DNA of 35,167 nt from Lysobacteraceae bacterium (GTDB lineage Bacteria; Pseudomonadota; Gammaproteobacteria; Xanthomonadales; Rhodanobacteraceae): the NCBI GenBank assembly GCA_028866435.1, contig JAGWIC010000031.1, positions 1 through 35,167 on the forward strand, given 5' to 3'. A model generated the notes under the pieces. That model did no database searches and was not told the DNA's origin. It saw only the letters and a list, made by a program, of their open reading frames with translations. Of this stretch, positions 16,967-26,457 are shown piece by piece (the stretch's first letter is position 1; each line of letters opens with the position of its first letter). A program made the position numbers and the translations under genes.

Positions 16967-17395
16967 ATGGAATTGGAGTCGCAGCGCAAAAACCGCTGGT
17001 GGCGTGTGGCCGACCGTGTCGGCGCGGCGGCATCGTTCCTGTGCGCCATCCACTGCGCCGCGCTTCCTTTCGTGCTGGCGCTGCTGCCGTTTCTCGGGCT
17101 GGAGTTCCTCGCCGATCACCGCTTCGAACGCGGCTTCGTCACCTGTGCCTGCCTGCTGGCGACCTTTGCGATGGTGCGGGGGTTCCGCCGACACCAGCAT
17201 CCCCTGCCGTTGCTGTTGGCCGTCCCCGGGCTGGCCCTGCTGTTGCTGGGGGTTACCTATGCCGAGCATGACCCGGTTGCCGTGCACAGTGTGCTGGTGA
17301 CCTGCGGTGGGCTGCTGCTGGCCGCGGCCCATTTCGTCAATTTGCGCCGCGACAGCGGGCACGCGCACGTGCATGGGCCTTTCTGCGCCCGCTGA
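16967..17395 (+). CDS. MerC-domain membrane protein
   Basis: The 142-residue protein starts MELESQRKNRWWRVADRVGA and carries the cysteine motif FLCAIHCAALPF in the first transmembrane helix, as in MerC-type metal transporters. About four hydrophobic helices follow, with a His-rich end (HAHVHGPFC). No mer operon genes are nearby; the setting between a Zur-type regulator and a zinc exporter points to zinc or related metal handling rather than mercury resistance. The frame is open to a TTG at 16910, but ATG 16967 is more likely and leaves the operator outside the gene. Confidence 0.83.
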   Translation: MELESQRKNRWWRVADRVGAAASFLCAIHCAALPFVLALLPFLGLEFLADHRFERGFVTCACLLATFAMVRGFRRHQHPLPLLLAVPGLALLLLGVTYAEHDPVAVHSVLVTCGGLLLAAAHFVNLRRDSGHAHVHGPFCAR

Positions 17396-17452
17396 GTGGC
17401 GGATTCGCGCTTGTGATTGTGTAACGGACGGGGCCCTGCCTAGCATTCACGG

Positions 17453-18442
17453 ATGAGCATGCCCCATAACCACGACCATCCGCATACTCACGCGCACGAT
17501 TCGCATGAGGCGCATTTTCACGCCCATGCCCACGATCACCATCACGATGCGGCTCCCGCGCTTCGCGGTCGCAAACTGTTGTTCGCCTTCGTGCTGACCA
17601 CCGCCATGATGGTCATCGAGGTGATCGGCGGCCTCTGGTCCGGTTCGCTGGCGCTGCTGGCGGATGCGGGCCACATGATGGTGGACGCGTTGGCCCTGTT
17701 GCTGGCGGTGGTCGCGGTCGCCATGGCGGCGCGGCCGGCCGATGCCCGGCGCAGCTACGGCTACGGGCGAATCGAGGTGTTGGTCGGTTTTGTCAACGCG
17801 CTTAGCCAGTTCGTGCTGGTCGGCTGGATCGTCTACGAGGCCATCACCCGGCTGATCCATCCGGCGCAGATCCTTTCCGGCGTGATGTTCTTCGTGGCGA
17901 TCGCCGGCTTGCTGGTGAACATGCTGGTGCTGCGCACCTTGCACGGCCATGCGCACGACGACGTCAACCTCGCCGGCGCCAGCCTGCACGTCCTGGGCGA
18001 CCTGCTGGGCTCGTTGGCCGCCGTGGTGGCGGCCCTGCTGATCCGCTGGTTCGGCTGGCAGTGGGCCGATCCGGTGCTGTCCATGCTGGTGGCGCTGCTG
18101 ATTCTCTCCAGCGCCTGGCGGCTGTTGCGCCGGTCGACCCACATCCTGCTGGAGGGCGTGCCCGACGGCCTGGACAGTGCGGCCATGGTCGCTGCCCTGC
18201 ACGGGGCCGACCCGGCCATCCGCAATGTCCATCATCTGCACGTGTGGCAACTGGCCTCGGGCTCGCGCATGGCGACCCTGCACGTGGAGATGCGCGACGT
18301 CGCCGCCAGCGCGCGCGCGCTGCGCGCGGTCAGGCAGGTCTTGCTGGAGCGCTTCCAGGTTCAGCACGTGACCGTGCAGATCGATCCCGACGAGTGTCCG
18401 GACGGTTCGCGGGGCTGCGCCGGCCGGGATCATGCCTGCTGA
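17453..18442 (+). CDS. Cation diffusion facilitator, zinc efflux (CzcD/ZitB-like)
   Basis: The 329-residue inner-membrane antiporter begins with a strongly His-rich tail, 14 His in the first 31 residues. It has six helices with the transport-site ligands D71, H74-x3-D78 and H179-x3-D183, a second His-rich loop (HGHAHDD, 164-170) and a cytoplasmic domain with HHLHVWQLASG. The set HxxxD/HxxxD is typical of zinc-type CDFs. A second ATG lies at 17459. A possible promoter, TTGTGT 17417-17422 and TAGCAT 17441-17446, would give almost no leader. In Xanthomonas campestris, Zur is reported to activate a CDF zinc exporter, so control by the adjacent Zur is plausible. Confidence 0.93.
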   Translation: MSMPHNHDHPHTHAHDSHEAHFHAHAHDHHHDAAPALRGRKLLFAFVLTTAMMVIEVIGGLWSGSLALLADAGHMMVDALALLLAVVAVAMAARPADARRSYGYGRIEVLVGFVNALSQFVLVGWIVYEAITRLIHPAQILSGVMFFVAIAGLLVNMLVLRTLHGHAHDDVNLAGASLHVLGDLLGSLAAVVAALLIRWFGWQWADPVLSMLVALLILSSAWRLLRRSTHILLEGVPDGLDSAAMVAALHGADPAIRNVHHLHVWQLASGSRMATLHVEMRDVAASARALRAVRQVLLERFQVQHVTVQIDPDECPDGSRGCAGRDHAC

Positions 18443-18507
18443 CTATGGCGTTTGCTTCGGCACTGCTATCATGGTCGGCCGTTCATCCAACAAATCAAGG
18501 TGTTCCC

Positions 18508-18669
18508 ATGGGCAAGGGCGATCGCAAGACCCGGCGCGGCAAGATCAATCGAAGCAGCTACGGCAATACCCGTGCGCATACCGTGGTGCCGGCGGTGGTT
18601 GGCGCCAAGGCCACCGTGACCAAGCCGGCCGCAGCCAAGAAGGCCGCACCGAAGAAGAAGTCGGCCTGA
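18508..18669 (+). CDS. Small ribosomal subunit protein THX
   Basis: The 53-residue protein begins MGKGDRKTRRGKINRSSYGN, the hallmark of bacterial THX proteins that sit in the head of the 30S subunit among rRNA helices. A lysine/alanine tail (AAAKKAAPKKKSA) follows, as seen in longer members. AAGG precedes the ATG by about 7 nt and a strong terminator follows, so it appears to be a separate short transcript between the CDF gene and the his operon. Confidence 0.87.
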   Translation: MGKGDRKTRRGKINRSSYGNTRAHTVVPAVVGAKATVTKPAAAKKAAPKKKSA

Positions 18670-18699
18670 ATCGGCCACGGTTTCGGTGAGCAGCATCGA

Positions 18700-18720
18700 C
18701 CCCGCTTCGGCGGGGTTTTT
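18700..18720 (+). terminator. Intrinsic terminator after THX
   Basis: CCCCGC (18700-18705), loop TTCG and GCGGGG (18710-18715) are followed by five T residues. It begins 30 nt after the THX stop and isolates that gene from the his operon. Confidence 0.88.
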
Positions 18721-18819
18721 GTTGCGGCTGGCCGTGCCGGGCGCCCGGCTCCGGCGCGGGTCGGCTGGCCTGTCCATTGGCCCGGGCTGAACCCGGGCTT
18801 CTTCGAGCGCGGCGATGGC

Positions 18820-18848
18820 TTGCCGCACGCGCCCTTGCTGTGTATGAT
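18820..18848 (+). promoter_or_regulatory. Sigma-70-type promoter of the histidine operon
   Basis: TTGCCG at 18820-18825 and TATGAT at 18843-18848 are separated by the optimal 17 bp. Transcription would start near 18855, leaving a leader of about 25 nt. That is too short for a His-codon attenuator of the enterobacterial kind. Confidence 0.7.
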
Positions 18849-18858
18849 GCGTCTTCAC

Positions 18859-18876
18859 GTATTAATGCGTTAGTAC
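18859..18876. promoter_or_regulatory. TrpR-like operator at the his operon start
   Basis: GTATTAATGCGTTAGTAC pairs at 7 of 9 symmetric positions. Read on the minus strand its outer half-site GTACTA matches the E. coli TrpR operator pattern GTACTAGTTAACTAGTAC. It ends 3 nt before the ATG of the TrpR-family gene, covering the initial transcribed region and the place of a ribosome-binding site. A bound repressor would therefore block the whole operon. Confidence 0.6.
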
Positions 18877-18879
18877 ATT

Positions 18880-19218
18880 ATGAAGCGCCGATCGCTTGAT
18901 CCGGAAACCCCCGCCCAGTCCGCCGAGCTGAGCCTCTGCGAGGCATTGCTCTCGCTCAAGAGCACGGATGAAATGGGCGCCTTTCTGTGCGATTTGTGCA
19001 CGCCGGCCGAGCTCGAGGTGCTGGTGGATCGCTGGCGTGTGGTGCCGTTCCTGCTGGAAGGGGTGTCGTATCGGGAAATCCACGAGCGCACCGCGGTCAG
19101 CATCACCACCATCGGGCGCGTCGCGCGCTATCTCAACCAGGGCAGCGGCGGTTATCTGGCAGCGGCCGCACGGGCCGCACGGCGGCTACCCCCCGCAACA
19201 AGGAAGGCAAAGGTATGA
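18880..19218 (+). CDS. YerC/YecD-type TrpR-family regulator, presumed histidine-operon repressor (HisR type)
   Basis: The 112-residue protein matches the TrpR/YerC fold: TPAELEVLVDRWRVVPFLLEGVSYREI followed by the helix-turn-helix SITTIGRVARYLNQG. TrpR uses an amino acid as corepressor; Xanthomonadales relatives at this position have been proposed to respond to histidine and are called HisR. It is the first gene of the his operon and overlaps hisG by 4 nt (ATGA). With the palindrome just upstream, autoregulation of the whole operon is the simplest reading. The ligand is inferred, not visible. Confidence 0.88.
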   Translation: MKRRSLDPETPAQSAELSLCEALLSLKSTDEMGAFLCDLCTPAELEVLVDRWRVVPFLLEGVSYREIHERTAVSITTIGRVARYLNQGSGGYLAAAARAARRLPPATRKAKV

Positions 19219-20111
19219 AGACGCGCGATCGTTTGCGCATTGCGATGCAGAAGTCCGGCCGGCTGACCGAGCCGGCGCTGAACCTGCTCAATCGTTGCGG
19301 GCTGAGCTTCAGGCAAAGCCGCGACAAGCTGTTCTGTTTCGGCGAAGGCGAACCGGTGGACCTGTTGCTGGTGCGCGACGACGACATCCCCGGCCTGATC
19401 GCGCAGGGCGTGTGCGATCTCGGCATCGTCGGCCGCAACGTGCTCAATGAATTCCAGCTCAGCCAGTCCGGCCTCGATGCCGAGCCGCTGCAAGAGCTGC
19501 GCCCCCTCGGCTTCGGGCGATGCCGGCTTTCGATCGCCGTTCCCAATGAGCTGGACTACCAGGGGCCACGGCAGCTGGAAGGGCGTCGCATCGCCACCTC
19601 GTACCCCGGACTGCTGGGCGAGTGGTTGCGCAGCCATGGGGTGAATGCCGGCGTGGTGACGCTTGCCGGTTCGGTGGAGATCGCGCCGAAGCTGGGTACG
19701 GCCGACGCGATCTGCGATCTGGTGCAGAGCGGCGGCACCCTGGTGGCGAACCAGTTGCGCGAAGCGGATATCCTGCTGGAGAGCCAGGCCGTGCTGGCAG
19801 GGTCGCTGGCGCTGCCGGCGGACGAGCGCGGCGACATGCTCGAGCTGTTGCTGAAACGGCTGGATGGCGTGATCCAGGTACGCGAGTCGCGCCTGTTGCT
19901 GCTGCAGACCTCGCGCGCCGCGCTGGAGGCGGTGACCCGGCTCCTGCCCGGCGGTCCGCAGCCGACCCTGTTGCCGGTGCTGGGTCAGCCGGATCAGCTG
20001 ATGCTGCAGGCCCTGTGCGCCGGCGAGGTGAGTTGGCGGCAGCTGGAAGAGATCAAGAAGGCCGGTGCGCGCGAGATGCTGGTGCTGCCGGTGGAGAAGA
20101 TGCTTGCTTGA
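19215..20111 (+). CDS. hisG: ATP phosphoribosyltransferase (long form)
   Basis: HisG condenses ATP and PRPP in the first committed step of histidine synthesis and is feedback-inhibited by histidine. The 298 residues match the long, HisZ-independent form with a C-terminal regulatory ACT-like domain (about 225-298). The N-terminus reads MKTRDRLRIAMQKSGRLTEP. The ATG overlaps the stop of the regulator gene. A 60-nt gap, the largest inside the operon before hisI, separates it from hisD. Confidence 0.97.
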   Translation: MKTRDRLRIAMQKSGRLTEPALNLLNRCGLSFRQSRDKLFCFGEGEPVDLLLVRDDDIPGLIAQGVCDLGIVGRNVLNEFQLSQSGLDAEPLQELRPLGFGRCRLSIAVPNELDYQGPRQLEGRRIATSYPGLLGEWLRSHGVNAGVVTLAGSVEIAPKLGTADAICDLVQSGGTLVANQLREADILLESQAVLAGSLALPADERGDMLELLLKRLDGVIQVRESRLLLLQTSRAALEAVTRLLPGGPQPTLLPVLGQPDQLMLQALCAGEVSWRQLEEIKKAGAREMLVLPVEKMLA

Positions 20112-20171
20112 GGAACGCGCCGGCATGAACGGGAATCGCAACTGTCGCCTGGAGCTGAGGAGTGGATCGCG

Positions 20172-21488
20172 GTGAAGCGTCTGGACTGGAACACCCTGGC
20201 CGAGGCCGCTCGCATCGACGCGTTGGCGCGTCCGGCCCAGTCGCGCGCGGCGGAATTGCACGACGGCGTGGCGCAGATCATTGCCGCCGTGCGCGGGCGC
20301 GGCGATGCCGCCCTGCTGGAGTTCAGCGCCAGGTACGACCGCTGCAGCCTGTCGTCGGTCGTCGTCGAGGAAACGGAGTTTGCCGCCGCCGAGGCGGCTC
20401 TCGACCCCGCCCTCAAGGCGGCCATCGATGAGGCCGCCGGGCGGATCGAGCTGTTCCATCGCGCCACCGCGCCGCAAGCGGCAGCCGTCGACACCGCGCC
20501 AGGCGTGCGCGTGGAACGGATGCTGCGCCCGATCAGCCGGGTGGGGCTGTATGTGCCGGCCGGTTCGGCGCCGTTGCCGTCCACCGCCCTGATGCTGGGC
20601 GTGCCCGCGCGCATTGCCGGCTGTCGCGAGGTGGTGCTGTGCTCGCCCGCGCGCGCCGACGGCAGCTGCGACGAGGCGGTGCTGTATGCGGCGCGGATTA
20701 CCGGCGTGCACAAGGTATTCAAGCTCGGCGGTGCGCAGGCGATAGCGGCGATGGCCTATGGCACCGCCAGCGTGCCGCGTTGCGACAAGCTGTTCGGCCC
20801 GGGGAATTCGTGGGTGACGGAAGCCAAATTGCAGGTATCGTCCGATCCCGAGGGCGCGGCGATCGACATGCCGGCCGGTCCTTCCGAGGTGCTGGTGATC
20901 GCCGATGCCCAGGCCAACCCGGTCTTCGTCGCCGCCGACCTGCTGTCGCAGGCCGAGCACGGGCCGGATTCCCAGGTGATCCTGCTGAGCCCTTCGGCGC
21001 AGCTGCTGGACCAGGTGGCCGGCGAGGTCGAAAGGCAGTGCGCGACCCTGCCGCGTGACGGCATTGCCCGGCAGGCGCTGGCGCAGAGCCGGCTGATTGC
21101 CGTGGAGTCGCTGGCCCAGGCGGTCGAGGTGAGCAACCGCTATGCGCCGGAACACCTGATCCTGCAGGTGGCGCAACCGCGCCGGCTGCTCGAGGGCATC
21201 GACAGCGCCGGCTCGGTCTTCCTCGGCCCCTGGACGCCGGAATCGGTGGGCGACTACTGCAGCGGCAGCAACCACGTCCTGCCCACCTACGGTTATGCGC
21301 GCAGTTACAGCGGCGTGTCGGTGGCCAGTTACCAGAAGCAGATCAGCGTGCAGGAAGTCAGCGCCGAGGGGCTGCGGCGGATCGGCCCGTGTACGGCCAC
21401 GCTGGCGGCGGCCGAGCAACTGGAGGCCCATCGCCGGGCGGTCACCCTGCGGCTCGAGGCGCTCGACGCGCAGGAGTCAGGCGCATGA
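20172..21488 (+). CDS. hisD: Histidinol dehydrogenase
   Basis: HisD performs the last two steps, oxidising L-histidinol to L-histidine with NAD and zinc. The 438-residue protein has the signature from [14 protein letters not shown] through [14 protein letters not shown], the zinc-region motif [12 protein letters not shown] and the catalytic pair E327-H328 in YAPEHL. The start is a GTG at 20172, preceded by GAGGAG-like sequence. The stop overlaps hisC as ATGA. Confidence 0.97.
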   Translation: MKRLDWNTLAEAARIDALARPAQSRAAELHDGVAQIIAAVRGRGDAALLEFSARYDRCSLSSVVVEETEFAAAEAALDPALKAAIDEAAGRIELFHRATAPQAAAVDTAPGVRVERMLRPISRVGLYVPAGSAPLPSTALMLGVPARIAGCREVVLCSPARADGSCDEAVLYAARITGVHKVFKLGGAQAIAAMAYGTASVPRCDKLFGPGNSWVTEAKLQVSSDPEGAAIDMPAGPSEVLVIADAQANPVFVAADLLSQAEHGPDSQVILLSPSAQLLDQVAGEVERQCATLPRDGIARQALAQSRLIAVESLAQAVEVSNRYAPEHLILQVAQPRRLLEGIDSAGSVFLGPWTPESVGDYCSGSNHVLPTYGYARSYSGVSVASYQKQISVQEVSAEGLRRIGPCTATLAAAEQLEAHRRAVTLRLEALDAQESGA

Positions 21489-22558
21489 GCGTGCTCGATC
21501 TGGCCCGGCCCGAGATTCGCGCCATGCAGCCCTATTCCTCGGCGCGGATGGAGGCCAGTGGCGGCCAGGTGTTCCTCAACGCCAATGAATCGGCATGGGC
21601 GCCGCCCGGCGACCACGGCCTAGGCTGCAACCGCTATCCGGAACCGCAGCCGGCGGCGCTGCTGGACGCGCTGGCCACCCTTTACGGCGTGCGCCGTGAA
21701 CAGGTGCTGGTCGGCCGCGGCAGCGACGAGGCGATCGACCTGCTGGTGCGCGCGTTCTGTCGCGCCGGGCAGGACGCGATCCTGATCCAGCCGCCGACCT
21801 TCGGCATGTACGCGGTGTGCGCGCGGATCCAGAACGCCGCGGTGGTCGAGGTGCCGCTGGCGGCCGACTTCGGGCTGGACGTGGACGCGGTGCTCGCGGC
21901 GGTCACCCCCGCGGTCAAGCTGGTATTCGTCTGCTCGCCGAACAACCCCAGCGGCAAGGGGGTCGCGCGCGCCGCGGTCGAACGCCTGCTGCAGGGGTTG
22001 GCCGGCCGCGCGTTGCTGGTGGTCGACGAAGCCTATGTCGAGTTTTCCGATGGCGGCAGCGTGATCGAGCTGATCGACCGCCATGAATGCCTGGCCGTGC
22101 TGCGCACCTTGTCCAAGGCCTGGGCGCTGGCGGGTGCGCGCATTGGCAGCGTGCTGGCGGATCCGGCCGTCATTGCGCTGCTGCGCCGGATCATGCCGCC
22201 GTACCCGCTGCCCTCGCCATGCGTGGCTGCCGCGCTGGCCGCGCTGTCGCCGCAAGGCCAGCAACAGGCGCACGAACACCTGGCCGTGGTGCGGCTGGAA
22301 CTGCGGCGCATGCATGCCGCGCTGGCGGCATTGCCCGGGGTGCGCGCGGTGCTGCCATCGCAGGCGAATTTCCTCGCGGTGCGGTTCGACGACCCGGCCG
22401 CGGCGTACCGGCGGCTGCTGGATGCCGGCGTGGTGGTGCGGGACGTGCGGCGTTATCCGAACCTGCAGGACGCCCTGCGCATCACGATCGGCACGCCGCA
22501 GGAGAATGAGCGGGTGTTGAGCGTGCTGGACCCAATCGCCAACGGTGAGCGTGCATGA
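21485..22558 (+). CDS. hisC: Histidinol-phosphate aminotransferase
   Basis: HisC converts imidazole acetol phosphate to histidinol phosphate using glutamate. The 357-residue class I/II PLP enzyme has the cofactor lysine K211 in [14 protein letters not shown], and conserved NPSGKGV and DEAYVEF segments. It overlaps both hisD and hisB by 4 nt (ATGA), indicating tight translational coupling. Confidence 0.97.
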   Translation: MSVLDLARPEIRAMQPYSSARMEASGGQVFLNANESAWAPPGDHGLGCNRYPEPQPAALLDALATLYGVRREQVLVGRGSDEAIDLLVRAFCRAGQDAILIQPPTFGMYAVCARIQNAAVVEVPLAADFGLDVDAVLAAVTPAVKLVFVCSPNNPSGKGVARAAVERLLQGLAGRALLVVDEAYVEFSDGGSVIELIDRHECLAVLRTLSKAWALAGARIGSVLADPAVIALLRRIMPPYPLPSPCVAAALAALSPQGQQQAHEHLAVVRLELRRMHAALAALPGVRAVLPSQANFLAVRFDDPAAAYRRLLDAGVVVRDVRRYPNLQDALRITIGTPQENERVLSVLDPIANGERA

Positions 22559-23619
22559 GCCGCAAGATACTTTTCATCGATCGTGACGGCTGCCTGATCG
22601 AGGAGCCTGCCGACGAGCAGGTCGACAGCTACGCGAAATTGAACCTGTTGCCCGGCGTGATCGCCGCGCTGCAGCGGTTCGTCGGCGCGGGCTACGAGCT
22701 TGTCATGGTGACCAACCAGGACGGCCTGGGCACCAGCAGCTTCCCGCAGGGCGATTTCGACGGGCCGCACGACCTGCTGCTGGGCCTGCTCGCCTCGCAG
22801 GGAATCACTTTCCGCGAGATCCTGATCGACCGCAGTTTCCCCCATGAAGGCAAGGACACCCGCAAGCCGGGCGTCGGCATGATGCGCCACTATCTTGCCG
22901 ACGACAGCTGGAGCCGCGCGGCCTCGGCCATGGTGGGCGACCGCGAAACCGACCTGCAGTTTGCCGCGAACCTGGGTGTGCGCGGTCTGCGCGTGGGGCC
23001 GCAGGGCGTGGGCTGGAACGAACTGGCGCACCAGTTGCTGGACGCGCCGCGTACCGCGACCGTCGTGCGCAACACCAGGGAAACCCGCATCACGGTCAGC
23101 GTGGACCTGGACCGGGTGGCCGAGCCGAAGGCGCATACCGGGCTGGGCTTCTTCGATCACATGCTGGAGCAGATCGGCAAGCACGGCGGCTTCGCGCTGA
23201 CGCTAGCCTGCGACGGCGATACCCATATCGACGAGCATCACACGATCGAGGACTGCGCGCTGGCGCTGGGCCAGGCGCTGAAGCAGGCGCTGGGCGACAA
23301 GCGCGGCATCGGTCGTTACGGCTTCACCCTGCCGATGGACGAGGCCCACGCCAGCGCGGCGCTGGATCTGTCCGGGCGGCCGTATTTCGTGTTCGAGGGC
23401 CGCTTTCCGCGTGAGCGGGTGGGCGAGGTGCCGACCGAGCTGGTGCCGCATTTCTTCCATTCGCTGTGCGAAACGCTGGGGGCGAACCTGCACCTGAGCG
23501 TGCAGGGCGACAACGCGCACCACATGGTCGAGGCCTGCTTCAAGGTGGTCGCCCGCACGCTGCGCCAGGCGATCCGGCGCGAGGGCAGCGAGCTGCCCAG
23601 CACCAAGGGCACGCTGTAA
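22555..23619 (+). CDS. hisB: Bifunctional histidinol-phosphatase / imidazoleglycerol-phosphate dehydratase
   Basis: The 354-residue fusion has an N-terminal HAD phosphatase (about 1-165; nucleophile D9 and acid D11 in FIDRDGCL). The C-terminal dehydratase carries two metal-binding HxxxH/E-type segments, [19 protein letters not shown] and [14 protein letters not shown], and a repeat with [12 protein letters not shown]. It carries out steps six and eight of the pathway. The fused architecture is typical of gammaproteobacteria. It shares one base with hisH (TAATG). Confidence 0.97.
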   Translation: MSRKILFIDRDGCLIEEPADEQVDSYAKLNLLPGVIAALQRFVGAGYELVMVTNQDGLGTSSFPQGDFDGPHDLLLGLLASQGITFREILIDRSFPHEGKDTRKPGVGMMRHYLADDSWSRAASAMVGDRETDLQFAANLGVRGLRVGPQGVGWNELAHQLLDAPRTATVVRNTRETRITVSVDLDRVAEPKAHTGLGFFDHMLEQIGKHGGFALTLACDGDTHIDEHHTIEDCALALGQALKQALGDKRGIGRYGFTLPMDEAHASAALDLSGRPYFVFEGRFPRERVGEVPTELVPHFFHSLCETLGANLHLSVQGDNAHHMVEACFKVVARTLRQAIRREGSELPSTKGTL

Positions 23620-24209
23620 TGAGCGTCGTCCTGGTGGATGCGGGCGGTACCAACATCGGCTCGGTCCGCTATGCGCTGCAGCGCCTGGGTGTGGAGGCCA
23701 GCCTGACGGCCGACCCCGCGACGATACGGGCGGCCGACAAGGTGATCCTGCCCGGCGTGGGCGCTGCCGGCCCGGGCATGGCACGCCTGCACCAGCTGGG
23801 CCTGGTCGACCTGATGCGCTCGCTGACCCAGCCCGTGCTCGGCGTGTGCCTCGGCATGCAGCTGTTGTGCGCGCATTCGGAAGAGGGCGATACCGAGTGC
23901 CTCGGCCTGATCCCGGCGCCGGTACGGCATTTTCCGCGCGACGCGGGCCTGCCCGTGCCGCACATGGGCTGGAATCGTCTGCAGGTCGAGCGCGCGCACC
24001 CGCTGCTGGCCGGGCTGAGCGGCGGCGAGCAGGCCTATTTCGTGCACAGCTACGCCGTGCCGTTGGGCGATTACAGCCTCGCGACGACGGACTACGGCGG
24101 CCCGTTCTCGGCGGTGATCGCGCGCGACAATTTCCACGGCATGCAATTCCATCCCGAGCGTTCCGCCGCCGTCGGCGCCAGATTATTGAAGAATTTCCTC
24201 GACCTATGA
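23619..24209 (+). CDS. hisH: Imidazole glycerol phosphate synthase, glutaminase subunit HisH
   Basis: HisH releases ammonia from glutamine and channels it to HisF. The 196-residue class I amidotransferase has the nucleophile C77 in GVCLGMQLL and the partners H178 and E180 in QFHPERS, with the oxyanion segment PGVGAAGPGM (45-54). Starts and stops overlap both neighbours by 1-4 nt. Confidence 0.97.
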   Translation: MSVVLVDAGGTNIGSVRYALQRLGVEASLTADPATIRAADKVILPGVGAAGPGMARLHQLGLVDLMRSLTQPVLGVCLGMQLLCAHSEEGDTECLGLIPAPVRHFPRDAGLPVPHMGWNRLQVERAHPLLAGLSGGEQAYFVHSYAVPLGDYSLATTDYGGPFSAVIARDNFHGMQFHPERSAAVGARLLKNFLDL

Positions 24210-24934
24210 CTTTCGACGTCATTCCAGCGATCGACCTGCGTGAAGGCCGGGTGGTGCGCCTGCGCCAGGGCGACTACGGGCAACAGACGAACTACGCCAC
24301 CGATCCGCGCGAGCTTGCCCGGCGCTATCTGCACGCCGGCGCCCGCTGGCTGCACCTGGTCGACCTGGATGGCGCCCGGTCCGGCGCGCTGGACAACCTC
24401 GCCGTGATCAAGGCGATCTGCGCCGACGGCATCGAGGTCCAGGCCGGTGGTGGCGTGCGCCGCGAAGACGATCTGCGGCGCCTTTTCGACGTGGGCGTGC
24501 GGCGGGTGGTGCTTGGCAGCGTGGCGATCCGTGAGCCCGACCTGGTGGCTGGCTGGCTCGACACCTACGGCAGCGAGCGCATCACCCTCGCCCTCGATAC
24601 GCGCCGTATCGGCGATGCGTGGGCGCTGCCCAGCGCCGGCTGGACCGAGATGGAGTCGCGCACGCTGGACGAGCTGGCACCCTGGTACGCCGAGCGGGGT
24701 GCCCGCCAGCTGCTGTGCACCGACATCGAGCGTGACGGCATGCTGGCCGGTTTCAATCTGGAACTGTATCGCCACCTGGCCGACACCGTGCCTGAACTGG
24801 CCGTGCAGGCATCGGGCGGGGTGCGCTCGCTGGACGATATTCGTGCCGCGCGGGAAGCCGGTGCCCGGGCCGTGATACTGGGTCGGGCGCTGCTGGAAGG
24901 GCGCTTCACCCTCGAGGACGCACTGGCATGTTGA
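24206..24934 (+). CDS. hisA: ProFAR isomerase
   Basis: HisA isomerises the ProFAR intermediate to PRFAR. The 242-residue TIM barrel shows the catalytic D10 in [13 protein letters not shown], the phosphate loops [10 protein letters not shown] and ASGGVRS, and [12 protein letters not shown] containing the second aspartate. It overlaps hisH by 4 nt and hisF by 7 nt. Confidence 0.97.
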   Translation: MTFDVIPAIDLREGRVVRLRQGDYGQQTNYATDPRELARRYLHAGARWLHLVDLDGARSGALDNLAVIKAICADGIEVQAGGGVRREDDLRRLFDVGVRRVVLGSVAIREPDLVAGWLDTYGSERITLALDTRRIGDAWALPSAGWTEMESRTLDELAPWYAERGARQLLCTDIERDGMLAGFNLELYRHLADTVPELAVQASGGVRSLDDIRAAREAGARAVILGRALLEGRFTLEDALAC

Positions 24935-25698
24935 GCCGACGCATCATTCCCTGCCTCGATGTGCGCGACGGCCAGGTGGTCAAGGGCGTCCGGTTCCGCG
25001 ACCACGTGGTGATGGGGGAGGTCGTGGACCTCGCCCTGCGCTATCGCGACCAGGGCGCCGACGAACTGGTGTTCTACGACATCACCGCCAGCCCCGAGGG
25101 GCGCAGTGTCGATCGCGGCTGGGTGAAGCGCGTGGCGCGGGTCATCGACATCCCCTTTTGCGTGGCCGGCGGCATCCGCTCGGTCGACGAGGCGCGCGCG
25201 GTCCTGTATGCCGGTGCGGACAAGATCTCGGTGAATTCGCCCGCCCTGGAGCGGCCGGAACTGATCGACGAGCTGGCCGCCGCGTTCGGTGTGCAGTGCG
25301 TCGTCGTCGGGATCGATTCGCTCGCCGACGCCGACGGCGAATGGCGCGTGCGCCAGTACAGCGGCGATCCCTCGAGAACGCGGGCGCTGCCGCGCAGGAC
25401 GATGGACTGGATCGTCGAGGCGCAGCAGCGCGGCGCCGGCGAGATCGTGCTCAATTGCATGGGTAGCGACGGCGTGCGTGCCGGTTATGATCTTTCGCAG
25501 CTGGTGGAGGCGCGCGGCATGTGCCAGGTGCCGCTGATTGCCTCCGGCGGCGCCGGTGCGATGGAACATTTCCGCCCGGTTTTCGCCGAGGCCGACGTGG
25601 ACGGCGCGCTGGCGGCGAGTGTGTTCCACTCGGGCGCGATCGCGATTCCCGAGCTGAAGCATTATCTGGACGTGCAGGGTGTCGCCGTAAGACTTTAG
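24928..25698 (+). CDS. hisF: Imidazole glycerol phosphate synthase, cyclase subunit HisF
   Basis: HisF uses ammonia from HisH to form imidazole glycerol phosphate and AICAR. The 256-residue barrel retains both catalytic aspartates, D11 ([10 protein letters not shown]) and D130 (VVGIDS), and phosphate loops VAGGIRS and [12 protein letters not shown] 101-nt gap follows before hisI, holding a GC-rich hairpin (GCGGGG 25700-25705 with CCCCGC 25717-25722) but no T-run. Confidence 0.97.
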   Translation: MLSRRIIPCLDVRDGQVVKGVRFRDHVVMGEVVDLALRYRDQGADELVFYDITASPEGRSVDRGWVKRVARVIDIPFCVAGGIRSVDEARAVLYAGADKISVNSPALERPELIDELAAAFGVQCVVVGIDSLADADGEWRVRQYSGDPSRTRALPRRTMDWIVEAQQRGAGEIVLNCMGSDGVRAGYDLSQLVEARGMCQVPLIASGGAGAMEHFRPVFAEADVDGALAASVFHSGAIAIPELKHYLDVQGVAVRL

Positions 25699-25799
25699 CG
25701 CGGGGCCGCGGGCGGTCCCCGCAGGGCACGGCGCAGGCCGCTGCATGCACGGCTGTTGCCGGTGCGTCCCCTTCATCCACTGATTCGATGGTGCCTCCC

Positions 25800-26447
25800 A
25801 TGACTGATTGCGTCGCAACTACCGCCGATCTCACGCGCCTGGACTGGGCCAAGGGCGACGGCCTGTTGCCGGCGATCGTGCAGCACTGGCTGAGCGGCGA
25901 AGTGTTGATGCTCGGCTACATGAATGCCGACGCCCTCAACCGCACGCGCAGCAGCGGCCAGGTCACGTTCTACAGCCGCAGCAAGCAGCGCCTGTGGACC
26001 AAGGGCGAGAGTTCGGGCCATGTGCTGGCGTTGAAATCCATACGCATCGATTGCGACGCGGACACCCTGCTGGTGCAGGCCGAGCCGCACGGCCCGACCT
26101 GCCACAACGGCACCTCCAGCTGCTTTGGCCAGAGCGCCGAGGTGCGTCCGCCGATGGGCTTTCTCGCCGAACTCGACGCCCTGGTGGCCCGCCGCGAGGC
26201 CGAGCGCCCGCCGGGCAGCTATACCACCAGCCTGTTCGAAGGCGGTATCCGCCGGATGGCGCAGAAGGTGGGCGAGGAAGGCGTGGAAACCGCGCTGGCC
26301 GCGGTGGCCCAGGACGACGCCGAGCTGCTGGGCGAGGCGGCGGACCTGCTGTTCCATCTCACCGTGGTGCTGCGCGCCCGCGGCCTGTCGCTGACCGACG
26401 TGGCGGCGCTGTTGGCCAGGCGGCATGTACCCCGCGCTGAAAAATAG
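25800..26447 (+). CDS. hisI: Bifunctional phosphoribosyl-AMP cyclohydrolase / phosphoribosyl-ATP pyrophosphohydrolase
   Basis: The 215-residue HisIE fusion performs steps two and three. The N-terminal cyclohydrolase shows MLGYMNADAL, TFYSRSKQRLWTKGESSGH and the zinc cysteines in GPTCHNGTSSCF. The C-terminal pyrophosphohydrolase carries KVGEEGVETALAA and EAADLLFHLTV. ATG 25800 (MTDCVATT) is preferred; an in-frame ATG lies at 25788. It is separated from hisF by 101 nt, unlike the overlapping genes upstream, and ends the operon. Confidence 0.96.
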   Translation: MTDCVATTADLTRLDWAKGDGLLPAIVQHWLSGEVLMLGYMNADALNRTRSSGQVTFYSRSKQRLWTKGESSGHVLALKSIRIDCDADTLLVQAEPHGPTCHNGTSSCFGQSAEVRPPMGFLAELDALVARREAERPPGSYTTSLFEGGIRRMAQKVGEEGVETALAAVAQDDAELLGEAADLLFHLTVVLRARGLSLTDVAALLARRHVPRAEK

Positions 26448-26457
26448 GGCCTGCCAG

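Noticed and set aside
19152-21431. Very long minus-strand open frame (759 codons) opposite hisG and hisD
   Set aside because: High GC content leaves long antisense frames open. The translation is rich in His, Gln, Arg and Ala with no recognisable domain, and the plus strand encodes clear enzymes.
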